A DNA stretch of 64,000 bases from Leuctra nigra (lineage: Eukaryota > Arthropoda > Insecta > Plecoptera > Leuctridae). Shown here piece by piece: positions 25,666 through 36,192 of this stretch. Location of the stretch: contig OW203762.1 of NCBI GenBank assembly GCA_934045905.1, forward strand, positions 24,026,345 through 24,090,344, in the 5' to 3' direction. The translations under genes and the position numbers were made by a program. Below the pieces are notes generated by a model. It saw only the letters and a list, made by a program, of their open reading frames with translations, searched no databases and had not been told where the DNA came from. Every line of letters starts with the position of its first letter. Position 1 is the stretch's first letter.

Positions 25666-28137
25666 TAAAAATGTACTAAGTGATAACCCTATGTTTGTCT
25701 TTTATATAATCATGATTAAAATTTCTAATCATTTCGTCAACCCATTTTGTCTCCAATGTATAAAAAAAGTGCCTGCAAAAAGTGGCAAAATCGCTAGCGC
25801 TTGCACCACCTTTATCGAAAGAGGAAGCCATTTCCGTCCTCCCATTTCTCTAATCGAGTAATTCATCTAAAGCAACATGAAGAGATGAACGCGTGAAAAG
25901 AATGAATAGGAAATGAATAGAAACTATTAATTATTAATATATTGTATATTTAAATGTTGTTTTGATGTTTGATATCCGTTATTTGTGACATGTTTTGTTA
26001 ACTCAATTTATTAGAATTACTAACTAATGCCACGTATAATAGGCGGTGATAAACTAGAAAGCTTTGATATAATATTTATGTTATAACTAGAATTTATAAC
26101 TTCTATTCAGGACGATGTTCGTTAAGTTCGATTTTATATCCTATCAAGAATGGATCAGGACTTCGATTAGCAGTTAATAAACAATTTAAAAATAACAAAT
26201 AACGATAACACAACACTCCTATCCCCGAACCATGAAACACCCGTTATAAAGTATAAAAATGACAAAAGTTTTTTCAGTGTTCAGCACATCCTCCCCCTCT
26301 TGAACCAATGGGCGTGCATTATTTGGGGTGAACAGTGTTCACGCAATTAACTCCACCTGCTCCTGATGGTGCCATTTACACCCTCTCCTCGTGTGTAGGG
26401 GATGACCACCCTCTTCCCCTCGACGTCGCGGCGTTGGGCGTCGATCTTGCTTGAGCGTCGGGAGATGGTTGCATGTAACAGGGCACAGTGCAAGAGATTC
26501 CGATGCCATTTTGTATAGCTTTGAGATTTTTGACGTTGAATATTTTTATTTACCTACATTTGAAACAATGCAATATTTTGTATGAATACAAATTTTATTG
26601 CGAATTTACTACTGGATAAATAAATAAATATATAAGCATCGAAGAACTGATGTTACTCGTTGTGAGCCTTTTGAATATACTCAGTTTGTAATTATTATTA
26701 TTTAGTGTAATTTACGTGTCGAAAACAAGATGGTTACTGGCTAGTGTAGGGCCAAAAGTACAGTAAAATAATATTTTAATTAGTAATTACTATTCTTGGT
26801 GTAGGGCTAAGCCGTTTTATAGAGTTTACTTGTAAGTTAAATTATAAAATGAGTTCATTATGAAGCTCTGAGAGCAAATGCCAACACAAACAAACGAAAT
26901 GCTGTATACCCTTCAGAAATGGGGGGGGGGGTCACTTTGCTCCTCTATTTTTGTGGAAGGAGTAATAGGTAGTGCCAGAAAAAAATAACGTGGAAAAAGG
27001 ATTTACAAACAGAAAGTGTTTTTTCTCCGCTGCAAACTCGGTGATAAACGTACACACACGATCAGAATAATTGACGGTAAAGTGCTACTAGGTAAGTTGG
27101 AGCTCGAATTACCGTCAATATTTCTTGAAATGGAGGATGTATTTAGGTATGAGATGGTTGGTTGGTTCTTATAAGTATTAATAGGTCATTGGTTCTTATA
27201 AACAATCGATCCAAACCCACATGCTCAAAATCTGCGGTTACCTCAGTGTTTTCGTCTGGATAATCCAGTTTTGAAAAATGACTTAGAATTTTGAAAGCAA
27301 TTTATGTGACCGTGGGTGTGCCGATGGTTCAACTTGTATAATAGGAAATTGCTAACCTAACTCAAGATGGTCAAAATGTAACGTGACTTTTAAAATTAGG
27401 CCCTCCTCCTTTCTAGCTCGATAACTAGTTCGCAGCGAGGAAATCAAAAGCCACACTTAAATGTGTACAATTTGAACCATATATCTAATGAATGATCAAT
27501 AGGTAAAGGTTATCGTTGGAGTTTTCACAATAGTACCTTTGGTATGTACTTAGGTAAGTTACCTATTGTCTTAGCTTAATATACTATTTCACTCGGCAAT
27601 CTTCTGCAAACACGATCAAACCCGTTTATGATATAACGACAATAAAAGTAAATTAATTCATCAATAATGCTCATAAGAGTACTTACCTCCATTTTACCAC
27701 ATTTTATGTTCAAAACAACAAGTTTACGAAGCAAATTGAAATTAAATTCATTTTGACATTTGACGTGTTTGTTTACATCAGTGCTGAGCGGCCATCTTGA
27801 TATCACGGCACACTGAAATAATGCGCGCTGATCAGGCAGCAGCTGATCCATCATAGAGAAGGCAGTGATATAGACACCCGAGCGTCAATAAACAAATATG
27901 ACGATCGGTATACCACGGAACGTTCGATCGACGATCTATAACATTGACGAGCGGTGTTTTAAAATGTATTACCCCAACTAAAAACATCAAGTTTTTGGTG
28001 GCAAGTTTGAAATATGGAATGTTTACTGTATTTCCTGTATTTCTTTAAGATTGATTGAACTATCTGATCATGTAAGGGAAAAGTCAACGATTTTAAAGCT
28101 TTGTAGAGGATTACTAAGGATTATTTAGCGAATCCAC
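25666..28137. other. Intergenic, one candidate promoter
   Basis: Contains a GC-richer patch (26270-26500), a short G run (26922-26931) and the candidate first exon at 27687-27860; nothing else supported. Confidence 0.4.
27687..27860 (-). promoter_or_regulatory. Possible promoter/first exon
   Basis: On the minus strand ATG GAG is followed at once by a perfect donor GTAAGTACT (27686 onward). Upstream lie AAGATGGCCGC, a YY1/pho-like motif common at housekeeping start sites, and GTCAAATGTCAAA. No downstream exon was found, so this is only a candidate start of a gene running to lower coordinates. Confidence 0.22.
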
Positions 28138-28141
28138 ATAT

Positions 28142-28208
<67 letters not shown>
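28138..28208. repeat. (TTTA)n microsatellite
   Basis: About 17 tandem TTTA units. Confidence 0.95.
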
Positions 28209-28656
28209 GTAAAGCTGAACTAACTAAGCTAGTAGCTAGGTAGGTAGTACAGAGTAGGTAGGTTATAGATTGACTTCCATTTATATTTTCCGTAATACTG
28301 TTTAGTAAATGTTAATATTAATTCTTACATAAAACTACTACAATATTGACTTTCAACAAGTCAATAACTTGACTTGTTACAAAACTTTAAAAATAATACA
28401 AAACAATAATACAACATTTTCATTGGCCGCTTGGACCATAAGAGAAAACTAAAACTACATCTTCCAATGTAAGACCAATATGGGCAGGTATACTCACTCC
28501 TCGGCAGAGCATGGTGAGGCTGTGGAACAAACTCCCGAAGGTCTTGGAGAATGTAGTGATCCATCATGGAATTCAACAAGATAATTGACGAGTCTTCTTG
28601 AATCTGCAATCTATGTCACTGTACCTATTATTATTTTTATTATTCATTGCATCGTC

Positions 28657-28949
28657 CAGTGGCGGCTATTTGGCTTTACAACAGGTGTACAATTACATAG
28701 AAAGACGTAGAAGAAAGTACTCTATCTAAGAGGAGAGCCCCCAGCAGATGCGGGGCCGGGGCGCATAACCCCGGATTTTTTTGTATATTTAGTTTGAAAT
28801 TGATGCATTTTTACGTCTTTTGGAGAGCAAAATGATTAGACAAAATATTTAACTTCCTACTTCCTGGATTAGGGAGCACTTTAAAATAATTTTCTTGGAT
28901 GATCAGGTGTGCAATTGTCACACCTTGCACACTGTAATAGCCGCCACTG
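28657..28949. mobile_element. 293-bp hAT-type MITE with 8-bp target duplication
   Basis: Termini CAGTGGCGGCTATT and the inverted AATAGCCGCCACTG are flanked on both sides by GCATCGTC (28649-28656, 28950-28957). CAGTGGCG ends plus an exact 8-bp duplication are hallmarks of the hAT superfamily. It encodes no transposase. Confidence 0.9.
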
Positions 28950-28957
28950 GCATCGTC

Positions 28958-30537
28958 TGTATCTACATTATTATCAATCACATCATCTTCATTGTCTTAT
29001 TTATGTTAGTTATTTTTATATGAATCTAATTATATTGTTTTGCCACCGTGTTTTGTGCACAAAGCCAATCAATAAAAATAATACTGAAGTCTGACAAGAC
29101 ACTGTGTAACCTTCACAAAAGTGAAAGACTCAACCTCTGCGCCACCCAAACGGTCCTGAAATGCAGTGACGGTATAAAGATGATTGTACAAAGGAATTGA
29201 GGAAACAAGCAAATAATGTTGTTATGTTTTTCTAGCATCTTCTTTAGAAAATCTTCAAACGTTCTTTGTTGCGAATCACTTGAATTCTTACCAAAGAAGA
29301 TTTAAGTAAGTCAATAAAAACAAATAAGACAAACAAGAGAGACGTTTTCATAATAAGGGTTGGTTTTTATGACATTAAAAAATACAATTTGATAATTTTT
29401 AGGAGACACATAAAATATTAAGAAATACATTTTTCTCAATACAAAAACTACCCTTGAATCGTGAATCACTTCAATCCCATCACAATTCGCTTCGATTGAA
29501 CACATATTGATATCATCTGTCACTGTTAAAAGATAATCTCAACTCTTGCGATGATATTGGCAAGTATGTTGGGAAGCAAGAAGTGATAAATATCTGACTC
29601 AACCAGAACTAACTCGAACCCGAAGTGTTCAAAGCGACAGGATTTTATCGACCAAGATTGCGGTATTGTTGGATATATATTTCCTGCATTACATCACATC
29701 TGTTTGAACTTACAGGAAAACACAAATCAAATACATTTCCATCATTCATTACAATGCACTGAAAATGAGATTTTATTTATTGCTTTGGAAGAGTATAAGA
29801 AAAACAATAAAAGTCACACTTTTGGGAAAATTTCAGTTTGATGTAAATTCCTTGAAGGTATTTTGTGTCTAGTTTTATAAAAAGTTAAATACAGATTGTT
29901 CAAAATGAGATATTACACGAAGATCACAAATACCTATCAATAGAATTTTTAATTTTCATATTCGCTGTCGAATTGAGACTTGTATTGCTGTTTCTTTGTA
30001 ACCATCAAATACGTTAGCACTTGGAGTGTTTTTGATTGTTTGAAATGTCGAAGAGAAATAAATTGCCATGTATCTCTGGAGCCCCCCTCAAGATTTATGA
30101 GAGATGTTTTATTGCTTCTTGTTTCGCGTTGTTTTCTGCTCGAGTGAGTTGTGCTCGACCTTTGACATCGGAAATACACTTTAATATTTCGATATCAGAA
30201 GTCTTGCTTCTTTGTTCGCTCTTTTATTGAAGTGTATCGTATAAGTAAGTGTTTCTATCGCTCACAGTCCATGATCTAAATTTAAATTAAGTTTGTTGAC
30301 ATCTGTATAATATTTAAATCCATTATGGTATCCATTATGATAAAAAATATTTATACTATGAAATCACACAAGCAGAAAATGTACAGTATTTAGATACAAA
30401 ACTAAAATTTTAAAAGTGTATAGAAAACAATTAAGTGAATAATTTTACGTTTGATCTTAATAATAACAATGGAAAAAAATAATGGTGGTATTAATTTTAA
30501 TTTAATATAGATTTTTCCCCATGTCAATTATCGATAT
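28958..30537. other. Region downstream of SP1
   Basis: AT-rich DNA between the hAT MITE and the SP1 stop codon. No AATAAA close to SP1's end on the minus strand; an ATTAAA variant lies near 30503. Confidence 0.4.
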
Positions 30538-33500
30538 TTAATTATTATTCTGTGCATCTGTTATCCAGTCAATATAGGACGCACGTCTTGTATAGATTCC
30601 AAGTAACCCCGGTCTAGCACATCCCCGTGAGAATGAGAACAGTCCTACAGCAACTCCATCTACCAACAGAGGTCCTCCAGCATCCAAGTTGCATGCTCCA
30701 ACGCCTCCGTCAGGCACGCCGGCACAGAGCTGGCTGGGGAAGATGTCGAGTCCAATGTCGGCGTAGTCCTGACGACATTCGGCCTGGTTCGAGATCTCTA
30801 TGTCCACGGTTTGTAGAATGGATGATGGGACCTCCTTCCTGAATTTAAACAATATTTGCAAGTAGATCATCCTTGGCTGAGAGGGTGAACTATAAACACA
30901 GGCTTACTATACAATATTATTATTTTCCACTAAGTCAGGGTAGAGAATGGCTACGGTCGGGCTAGTTGCTAAGGTGGTTAAAACTTTTTAAAACAAAATA
31001 TAGATTTTTTCCCGATTTCGTAACGGTCCAGAAAGGTGTTATTGTAAAAAATCACATAGACAAATGTAGTATATATTATAACGATACACTATAAACAATC
31101 TTTATAACGATAAAGAAAATAAAAAATACTATAAAATAGTATATCTTAATACTATCTTAATAATAAAATAGTAATTCAAAATCAATTCAAAAAATAAAGT
31201 AAACATTTGAAATGTAGAGTTTGTTACTAGAAGGATGGACGGACCAATAGTTTTCAGGGCCCCAAATGGGCCGTAATCTGCAACCTTTCCGGCATGACTG
31301 CTCTTTCGAACCTCTCTGTTGAGCAATCAAAGGCAGTCCAAATTGCAGTGCCATTATAATTTATCTAAAACAGTTTAGGTAGTGTTTTGGCCGATTTACT
31401 GTTATATAAGTGTGGCCATTCAAATCAAATAAAGAAGAAGAGGTAGGTTGTGTCGGGTAGTGTTTGCAAAGAATTCGTCAGAACAGGCTACTAACCGAAG
31501 TGCGTCCCCACCCGATGACCGCGGCAGTGGCTCCCTCAGTGACGGGCTCGTCCTGGGTCGGCAAGGTCACCGTGTTGATCAGTGGATTTGCGAGGTCAAA
31601 CGGAGGCTCGACTTAATTAGGGCAATGTCGTTGGTTGTTGTGAAATTTTCTTCGAATCCTGTAAACATCAATCTAGTCTGTGTCTCTTTCGAAATGCAGG
31701 TTTCATCGAGGTTTCGTGATATTTCGTTGCGTTTTGTATGGTATCAATTATGAAAATTATCTTAAATGTCAATTTGTGGTTCAAAAATCTATTGATAAGG
31801 AGGTTGAGATTATTGTTCTGACAAGTGCTTCTCAACTGAGGTAAATATGTATTATTGATTTTTAATCTTTAATCTTGAATTCATGTTTATATGAGTGCCA
31901 AATTTCCGCATATTTCTGATAATAAAAAGTTCTGACTATGTTTTAAACAGTTCTATAAACAATAGATAAGAAAGATGAACTACGTCAGGCCCCAGAATTA
32001 GCTAAAGTAGAGAAAACCATGTCTTTGGAAATCCAGGCCCAGGAGAGCCAAACTTTAAATGGACTTGTGGTGTCAATTTACTTCAGCATTCTACGACAGC
32101 ATTCTTTGTAGACAATGATGTCGTTCATACTGTGAAGCGGCTGCGGGTTTGTTTCAGTAAAGAATGCAGAGTATGAGAATACCAAGTCAGCAGTAACTTG
32201 GAAGTTAGAAGTATTATAGAAAGAATGAGAGTAAGAAGACCTATGGAGAAGTGGAGAAGTGGAGAAAACTGGTAACGGAAGATGAGTCAAAGTCTAGAGA
32301 CATGATTGGGAAGCAGTGGAGGAAGAGAAGTGGATGGAAGACAGGAACAAGCTGGCGGAGAAGAAATAAGAAGAAAGATGAGTCCTGTAGGCCCTAGTAA
32401 ATAATGACCTTATACCCACTTCCCGACCTTACTTTTAGAACCGGCAGTGTTATTATAAATAGGGTTAAGAAGTGTAAATGTGCCAGAGTATTGTTTGGAC
32501 CTGTATGACTGACGAACAGGACTGCTTGATGAACATCGCCACCGACTGTGATGTCGACGGTACCGGCCAGGGCCGATATCGCTTGCTCCGCGTAGATAGC
32601 AACACATTGTGCAGCCGTCAGCACCCACTGATGGTCCAAGATGGAACCACCGCATTCATGGTTGCCGATTACACGGATAGACACCTGGAGATGAAAAACA
32701 ATCACGATACATTGGGTATTATTACCTCTAGTGTCAACAACATGTTGCCAACCGACCCGGTCTACCAGTGACGACACTAAAGGTTAAGTTTATCGGCTGA
32801 TGAGCATAGGGAAGAGTTGATTAATTTGAACTGCTGTCTCATTTGAACCATTACCCTAGTTATTGAGCAACTGCAACCTGACTGTCGTCAATATATCGAA
32901 TTAATCAACATACGCAGTTGCTCCAATTGTCAAGAAAAATTGTGGTGGTTTAAATTAGTCGGCGGTTCAAATTTGCCGCCTCTACCCTACCTAGTGCAGT
33001 ATTTGTCTTATCTTGGATCATATCCTGATAATATGATTGTGCACATTGACTTAATTATATTCCGACGTGATATCCAATTCAACAAAATTACACTCATATT
33101 ATATTAATATGTCATCTTGGAAAATGGCCGCCACAGAGTCTCTGCACGCAATATCAGAGTGCCGTAACGTGTTAATTGGTCCAATAAATATTCGTGCCAA
33201 ACCTCCATTGGGGCACCTTCTTATCACATCTTTCAGGGTTCCTCCTTCTATATTCATGTTGTACCCTTTAGTTCTTACCTGTGAAGGATATTGTCCAGGC
33301 TCAGCATCTGTACCGTTAATGATCTTGCCTTCTGGCTCCTTAGGTACCACTGAGCCTAAAACAATACGATATCAAATTCAAATGAAACCCGAATACATCG
33401 CATTATCCCAATGGTTTGCGTTCGTTTACCGGGGAAAGGGGATAATCTTTAAACGAGCATTTGACTGTTGTATAAATGCTAAAAGTCAAATAGCCTGCAG

Positions 33501-33897
33501 CCTGAAAATAGCGAAGAAGTCGCTATTTTCAAGAGGGTGAAGGGGGGTTCCTTCAATTTCACGAAATACTTAGTAGATAATTTTAACTTATCTCTAAATA
33601 CTTTATTTTAATTTACGTAAGAAGTAGGTACTTAAGTAATAAGTACTTACAGAATTTCTTGACTTCTTTTTGAGGCAAATAGTTTTGGAGAGTTTTAGGG
33701 TATAGAATAACCTCGCTAAGTTGAGAATGTTTATATTGGAATGGACAAAATGGTACACTGAATACGGTATCGTCGAAATTGGACATATTTTCTCAAACTT
33801 TTTGATTTAATAAACCAATATTCCATACTATGAGAAAATAAAACGTACCCCAGACGCCTACGACGAACAGCAAGATGAACGTCCGAGCAGCTTTCAT
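30538..33897 (-). pseudogene. SP1: serine protease homologue, five exons, frame-broken
   Basis: Exons read on the minus strand: 33897-33849, 33355-33279, 32684-32501, 31658-31496 and 30838-30538, all at GT/AG borders and with the same intron phases as SP2 (36193-40317). Exon 1 encodes a likely signal peptide (MKAARTFILLFVVGVWG). Exon 2 has the activation site GK|IINGT. Exon 3 has the CGGSILDHQWVLTAAQC block, where the catalytic His of AAHC is Gln. Exon 4 keeps the Asp block NDIALI. Exon 5 has CNLDAGGP in place of the usual GDSGGP, so the catalytic Ser is Ala, and ends WITDAQNNN-stop. Against SP2, exon 4 lacks one base after ATTAAG near 31609, giving a TGA eleven codons later. The start of exon 5 is 8 bp shorter than in SP2, so the two losses sum to -9. 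The exon-3 donor is the weak GTCCAA where SP2 has GTACAA. It is most likely a decayed pseudoprotease gene; sequencing or assembly error is the alternative. Confidence 0.82.
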
Positions 33898-33925
33898 TGT
33901 GAATGAAGAGAAAGGTGTGAAATAT

Positions 33926-33935
33926 TTCTTATATT
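33926..33935 (-). promoter_or_regulatory. TATA box of SP1
   Basis: On the minus strand ATATAAGAAA lies about 30-40 bp before the SP1 ATG at 33897, matching SP2. The SP1 promoter therefore looks intact although its reading frame is broken. Confidence 0.5.
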
Positions 33936-34184
33936 ATCATCAAACTGACAGGAAATTCCCAATTGTTCAAGTGTCAACAAATAACTCATTCTCAAATGAT
34001 TCAAATTCAAGATTATAGGTGACTATTTTGTGATCTTATCAGGTTTGTTCCAAAAGCCTTGATAAGAATAACTAAATCTTTGATAATTATCATCTAAATA
34101 AAGGTTAGTATAAGTGAGAATCGATTCAATTGTAAAAGAAATGGTAAGAAATGATGTTGATAAAGAGGCTGTCTAGACAGAAGA

Positions 34185-34325
34185 TGTCGTAGCATTGTTT
34201 CCCGACTGAGGAAATACACATCCGAAAATCCTCGCTCGGCGAGGGGAAAACAAAGAGGGTCTCTAGAATGAGGATGCTAGTGCTCTGCCACATGAGCCAA
34301 CTCAATCTGTGACGTTGTGATCTAG
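34185..34325 (-). mobile_element. Degenerate tRNA-derived SINE
   Basis: On the minus strand TTGGCTCATGTGGCAGAGCA resembles a box A, and TTTCCTCAGTCGGGAAACAATGCT resembles the SINE-A body further on. Confidence 0.35.
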
Positions 34326-34887
34326 TGGGGCGGTCGTTCCACGCCAGCCAAGTCATACGGTCCACACACTCACACAACATCGTCAAAATGCTTAAGTGTC
34401 GGTTTTTCAATACTCTGCTTAAATTTTAAACATGATTATAGGACTAATATATTGCCATGGTATGGCAATAAAATAACCAATGACATTCCTTGAATTACTG
34501 TTTATTTTAGTTAAATATTGAACAAATTGTAATATACTATGGCCGAGGAGCTGACCCAACACTTTTACACCAAGCATCTACCTAAGTGGCATTTTCAGCC
34601 TACTGGATCTTAAAAATAGAAAATATCACATTGTTGTAAAATATCTTTATTTGGAGTTATGGCCCACACTATCTCAAATTACATACAATTGCTAACATTA
34701 ACAAGGTCAGCCGTTCACGAACTATTATTAGTTTATCTTACGTTGAAGAGGGACTTGGAAAATAAAATATGTTTATAGCATAATCTCTTTTATATTTTTA
34801 CATAATTTATTACACAGATGCACCCTACCAAACTAAATTGGAGTAGGAAAACGCTTACAAAAATATAGGCCACAAAACATACATGTA

Positions 34888-35103
34888 CAGTGAGATTCAG
34901 AAGAAAGCGGTCGTAGTGCTCCTGTGCCAGGCAGTGTTTCTTCAAAACTACGTACGATATCAAGCTGAAAATTTCAAATTATATTGAACATATGTTAAGA
35001 TCGATTGTGTAAAAATTTCAATCAATTTGAATGAGTGGAACGAAAGTTATGGAATCTTGAAGATGCCACTTCGACCGCTTTCTTCTGAATCTCTGATCTC
35101 ACT
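34888..35103. mobile_element. Short inverted-repeat element, possible Tc1/mariner MITE
   Basis: Left arm from CAGTGAGATTCAGAAG (34888) pairs with the right arm ending CTGATCTCAC (35100), sharing AGATTCAGAAGAAAGCGGTC inverted. TA lies at both borders. Between SP1 and SP2's 3' end. Confidence 0.55.
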
Positions 35104-35188
35104 ACATATAATGCCGGCTGGCCAAGCCTGACACACTTTTTACTCATTCCATTCCATATAATACGATACTAAATCTAATCTAATCGAA

Positions 35189-35203
35189 TTTATTCAATTT
35201 ATT
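35189..35203 (-). terminator. Poly(A) signals, likely SP2 transcript end
   Basis: Two minus-strand AATAAA hexamers 9 bp apart, immediately past the minisatellite. No AATAAA lies between the SP2 stop and this point. Confidence 0.45.
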
Positions 35204-35214
35204 CTTCACTTCCT

Positions 35215-36192
35215 CTTCTTCTTCTTTTGCTCGTTCTTCATCAAATTCGATTCCATTTTCTTCTGTCGACATCTGCATCAGAACATCTTCTCTCCTATTT
35301 TCATTTTCATCCTCATCATCCACATCATCCACATCATATTCTTCATTGCTTTCTTCCGGCTCTACTTCCTTTCTATCCTTTTTTCTTCTTTTGCTCGTTC
35401 TTCATCAAATTCCATTCCATTTTCTTCTGTCCACATCTGCATCAGAACATCTTCTCTCCTATTTTCATTTTCATCCACATCATCCACATCATCCACATCA
35501 TATTCTTCATTGCTTTCTTCCGGCTCTACTTCCTTTCTATCCTTTTTTCTTCTTTTGCTCGTTCTTCATCAAATTCGATTCCATTTTCTTCTGTCGACAT
35601 CTGCATCAGAACATCTTCTCTCCTATTTTCATTTTCATCCACATCATCCACATCATCCACATCATATTCTTCATTGCTTTCTTCCGGCTCTACTTCCTTT
35701 CTATCCTTTTCTTCTTTTTTTGCTCGTTCTTCATCAAATTCGATTCCATTTTCTTCTGTCCACATTTGCATCAGAACATCTTCTCTCCTATTTTCATTTT
35801 CATCCACATCATCCACATCATCCACATCATATTCTTCATTGCTTTCTTCCGGCTCTACTTCCTTTCTATCCTTTTTTTCTTCTTTTGCTCGTTCTTCATC
35901 AAATTCCATTCCATTTTCTTCTGTCCACATTTGCATCAGAACATCTTATCTCCTATTTTCATTTTCATCCACATCATCCACATCATCCACATCATATTCT
36001 TCATTGCTTTCTTCCGGCTCTACTTCCTTTCTATCCTTTTTTTCTTCTTTTGCTCGTTCTTCATCAAATTCCATTCCATTTTTTTCTGTCCACATCTGCA
36101 TCAGAACATCTTCTCTCCTATTTTCATTTTCATCCACATCATCCACATCTTCACTGCTTTCTTCCGTCTCTACTTCCTTTCTATCCACTAAC
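35215..36192 (-). repeat. 165-bp minisatellite after the SP2 stop; acidic repeat frame
   Basis: About six copies of a 164-165-bp unit; the landmark TCGTTCTTCATC starts at 35231, 35395, 35559, 35724, 35889 and 36054. The three unit spacings nearest SP2 are exactly 165 bp (55 codons) and the two distal ones 164 bp. On the minus strand one frame encodes an acidic repeat with EVEPEESNEEYDVDDVDD and MQMWTEENG blocks. That frame is open from 36263 to 35526 except for one TAA at 35946-35948, where the other units have a sense codon. It is offset from the SP2 frame. Two AATAAA signals on the minus strand (35203-35198 and 35194-35189) lie just beyond the array, so the array is probably in the SP2 3' untranslated region. 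The long plus-strand open frames here are shadows. Confidence 0.85.

Noticed and set aside
32160..32400. Purine-rich block resembling the end of a LINE ORF2 (KWRSGENW, EAVEEEK-like words)
   Set aside because: Suggestive of a retroelement tail in SP1 intron 3, but too short and without reverse transcriptase motifs.
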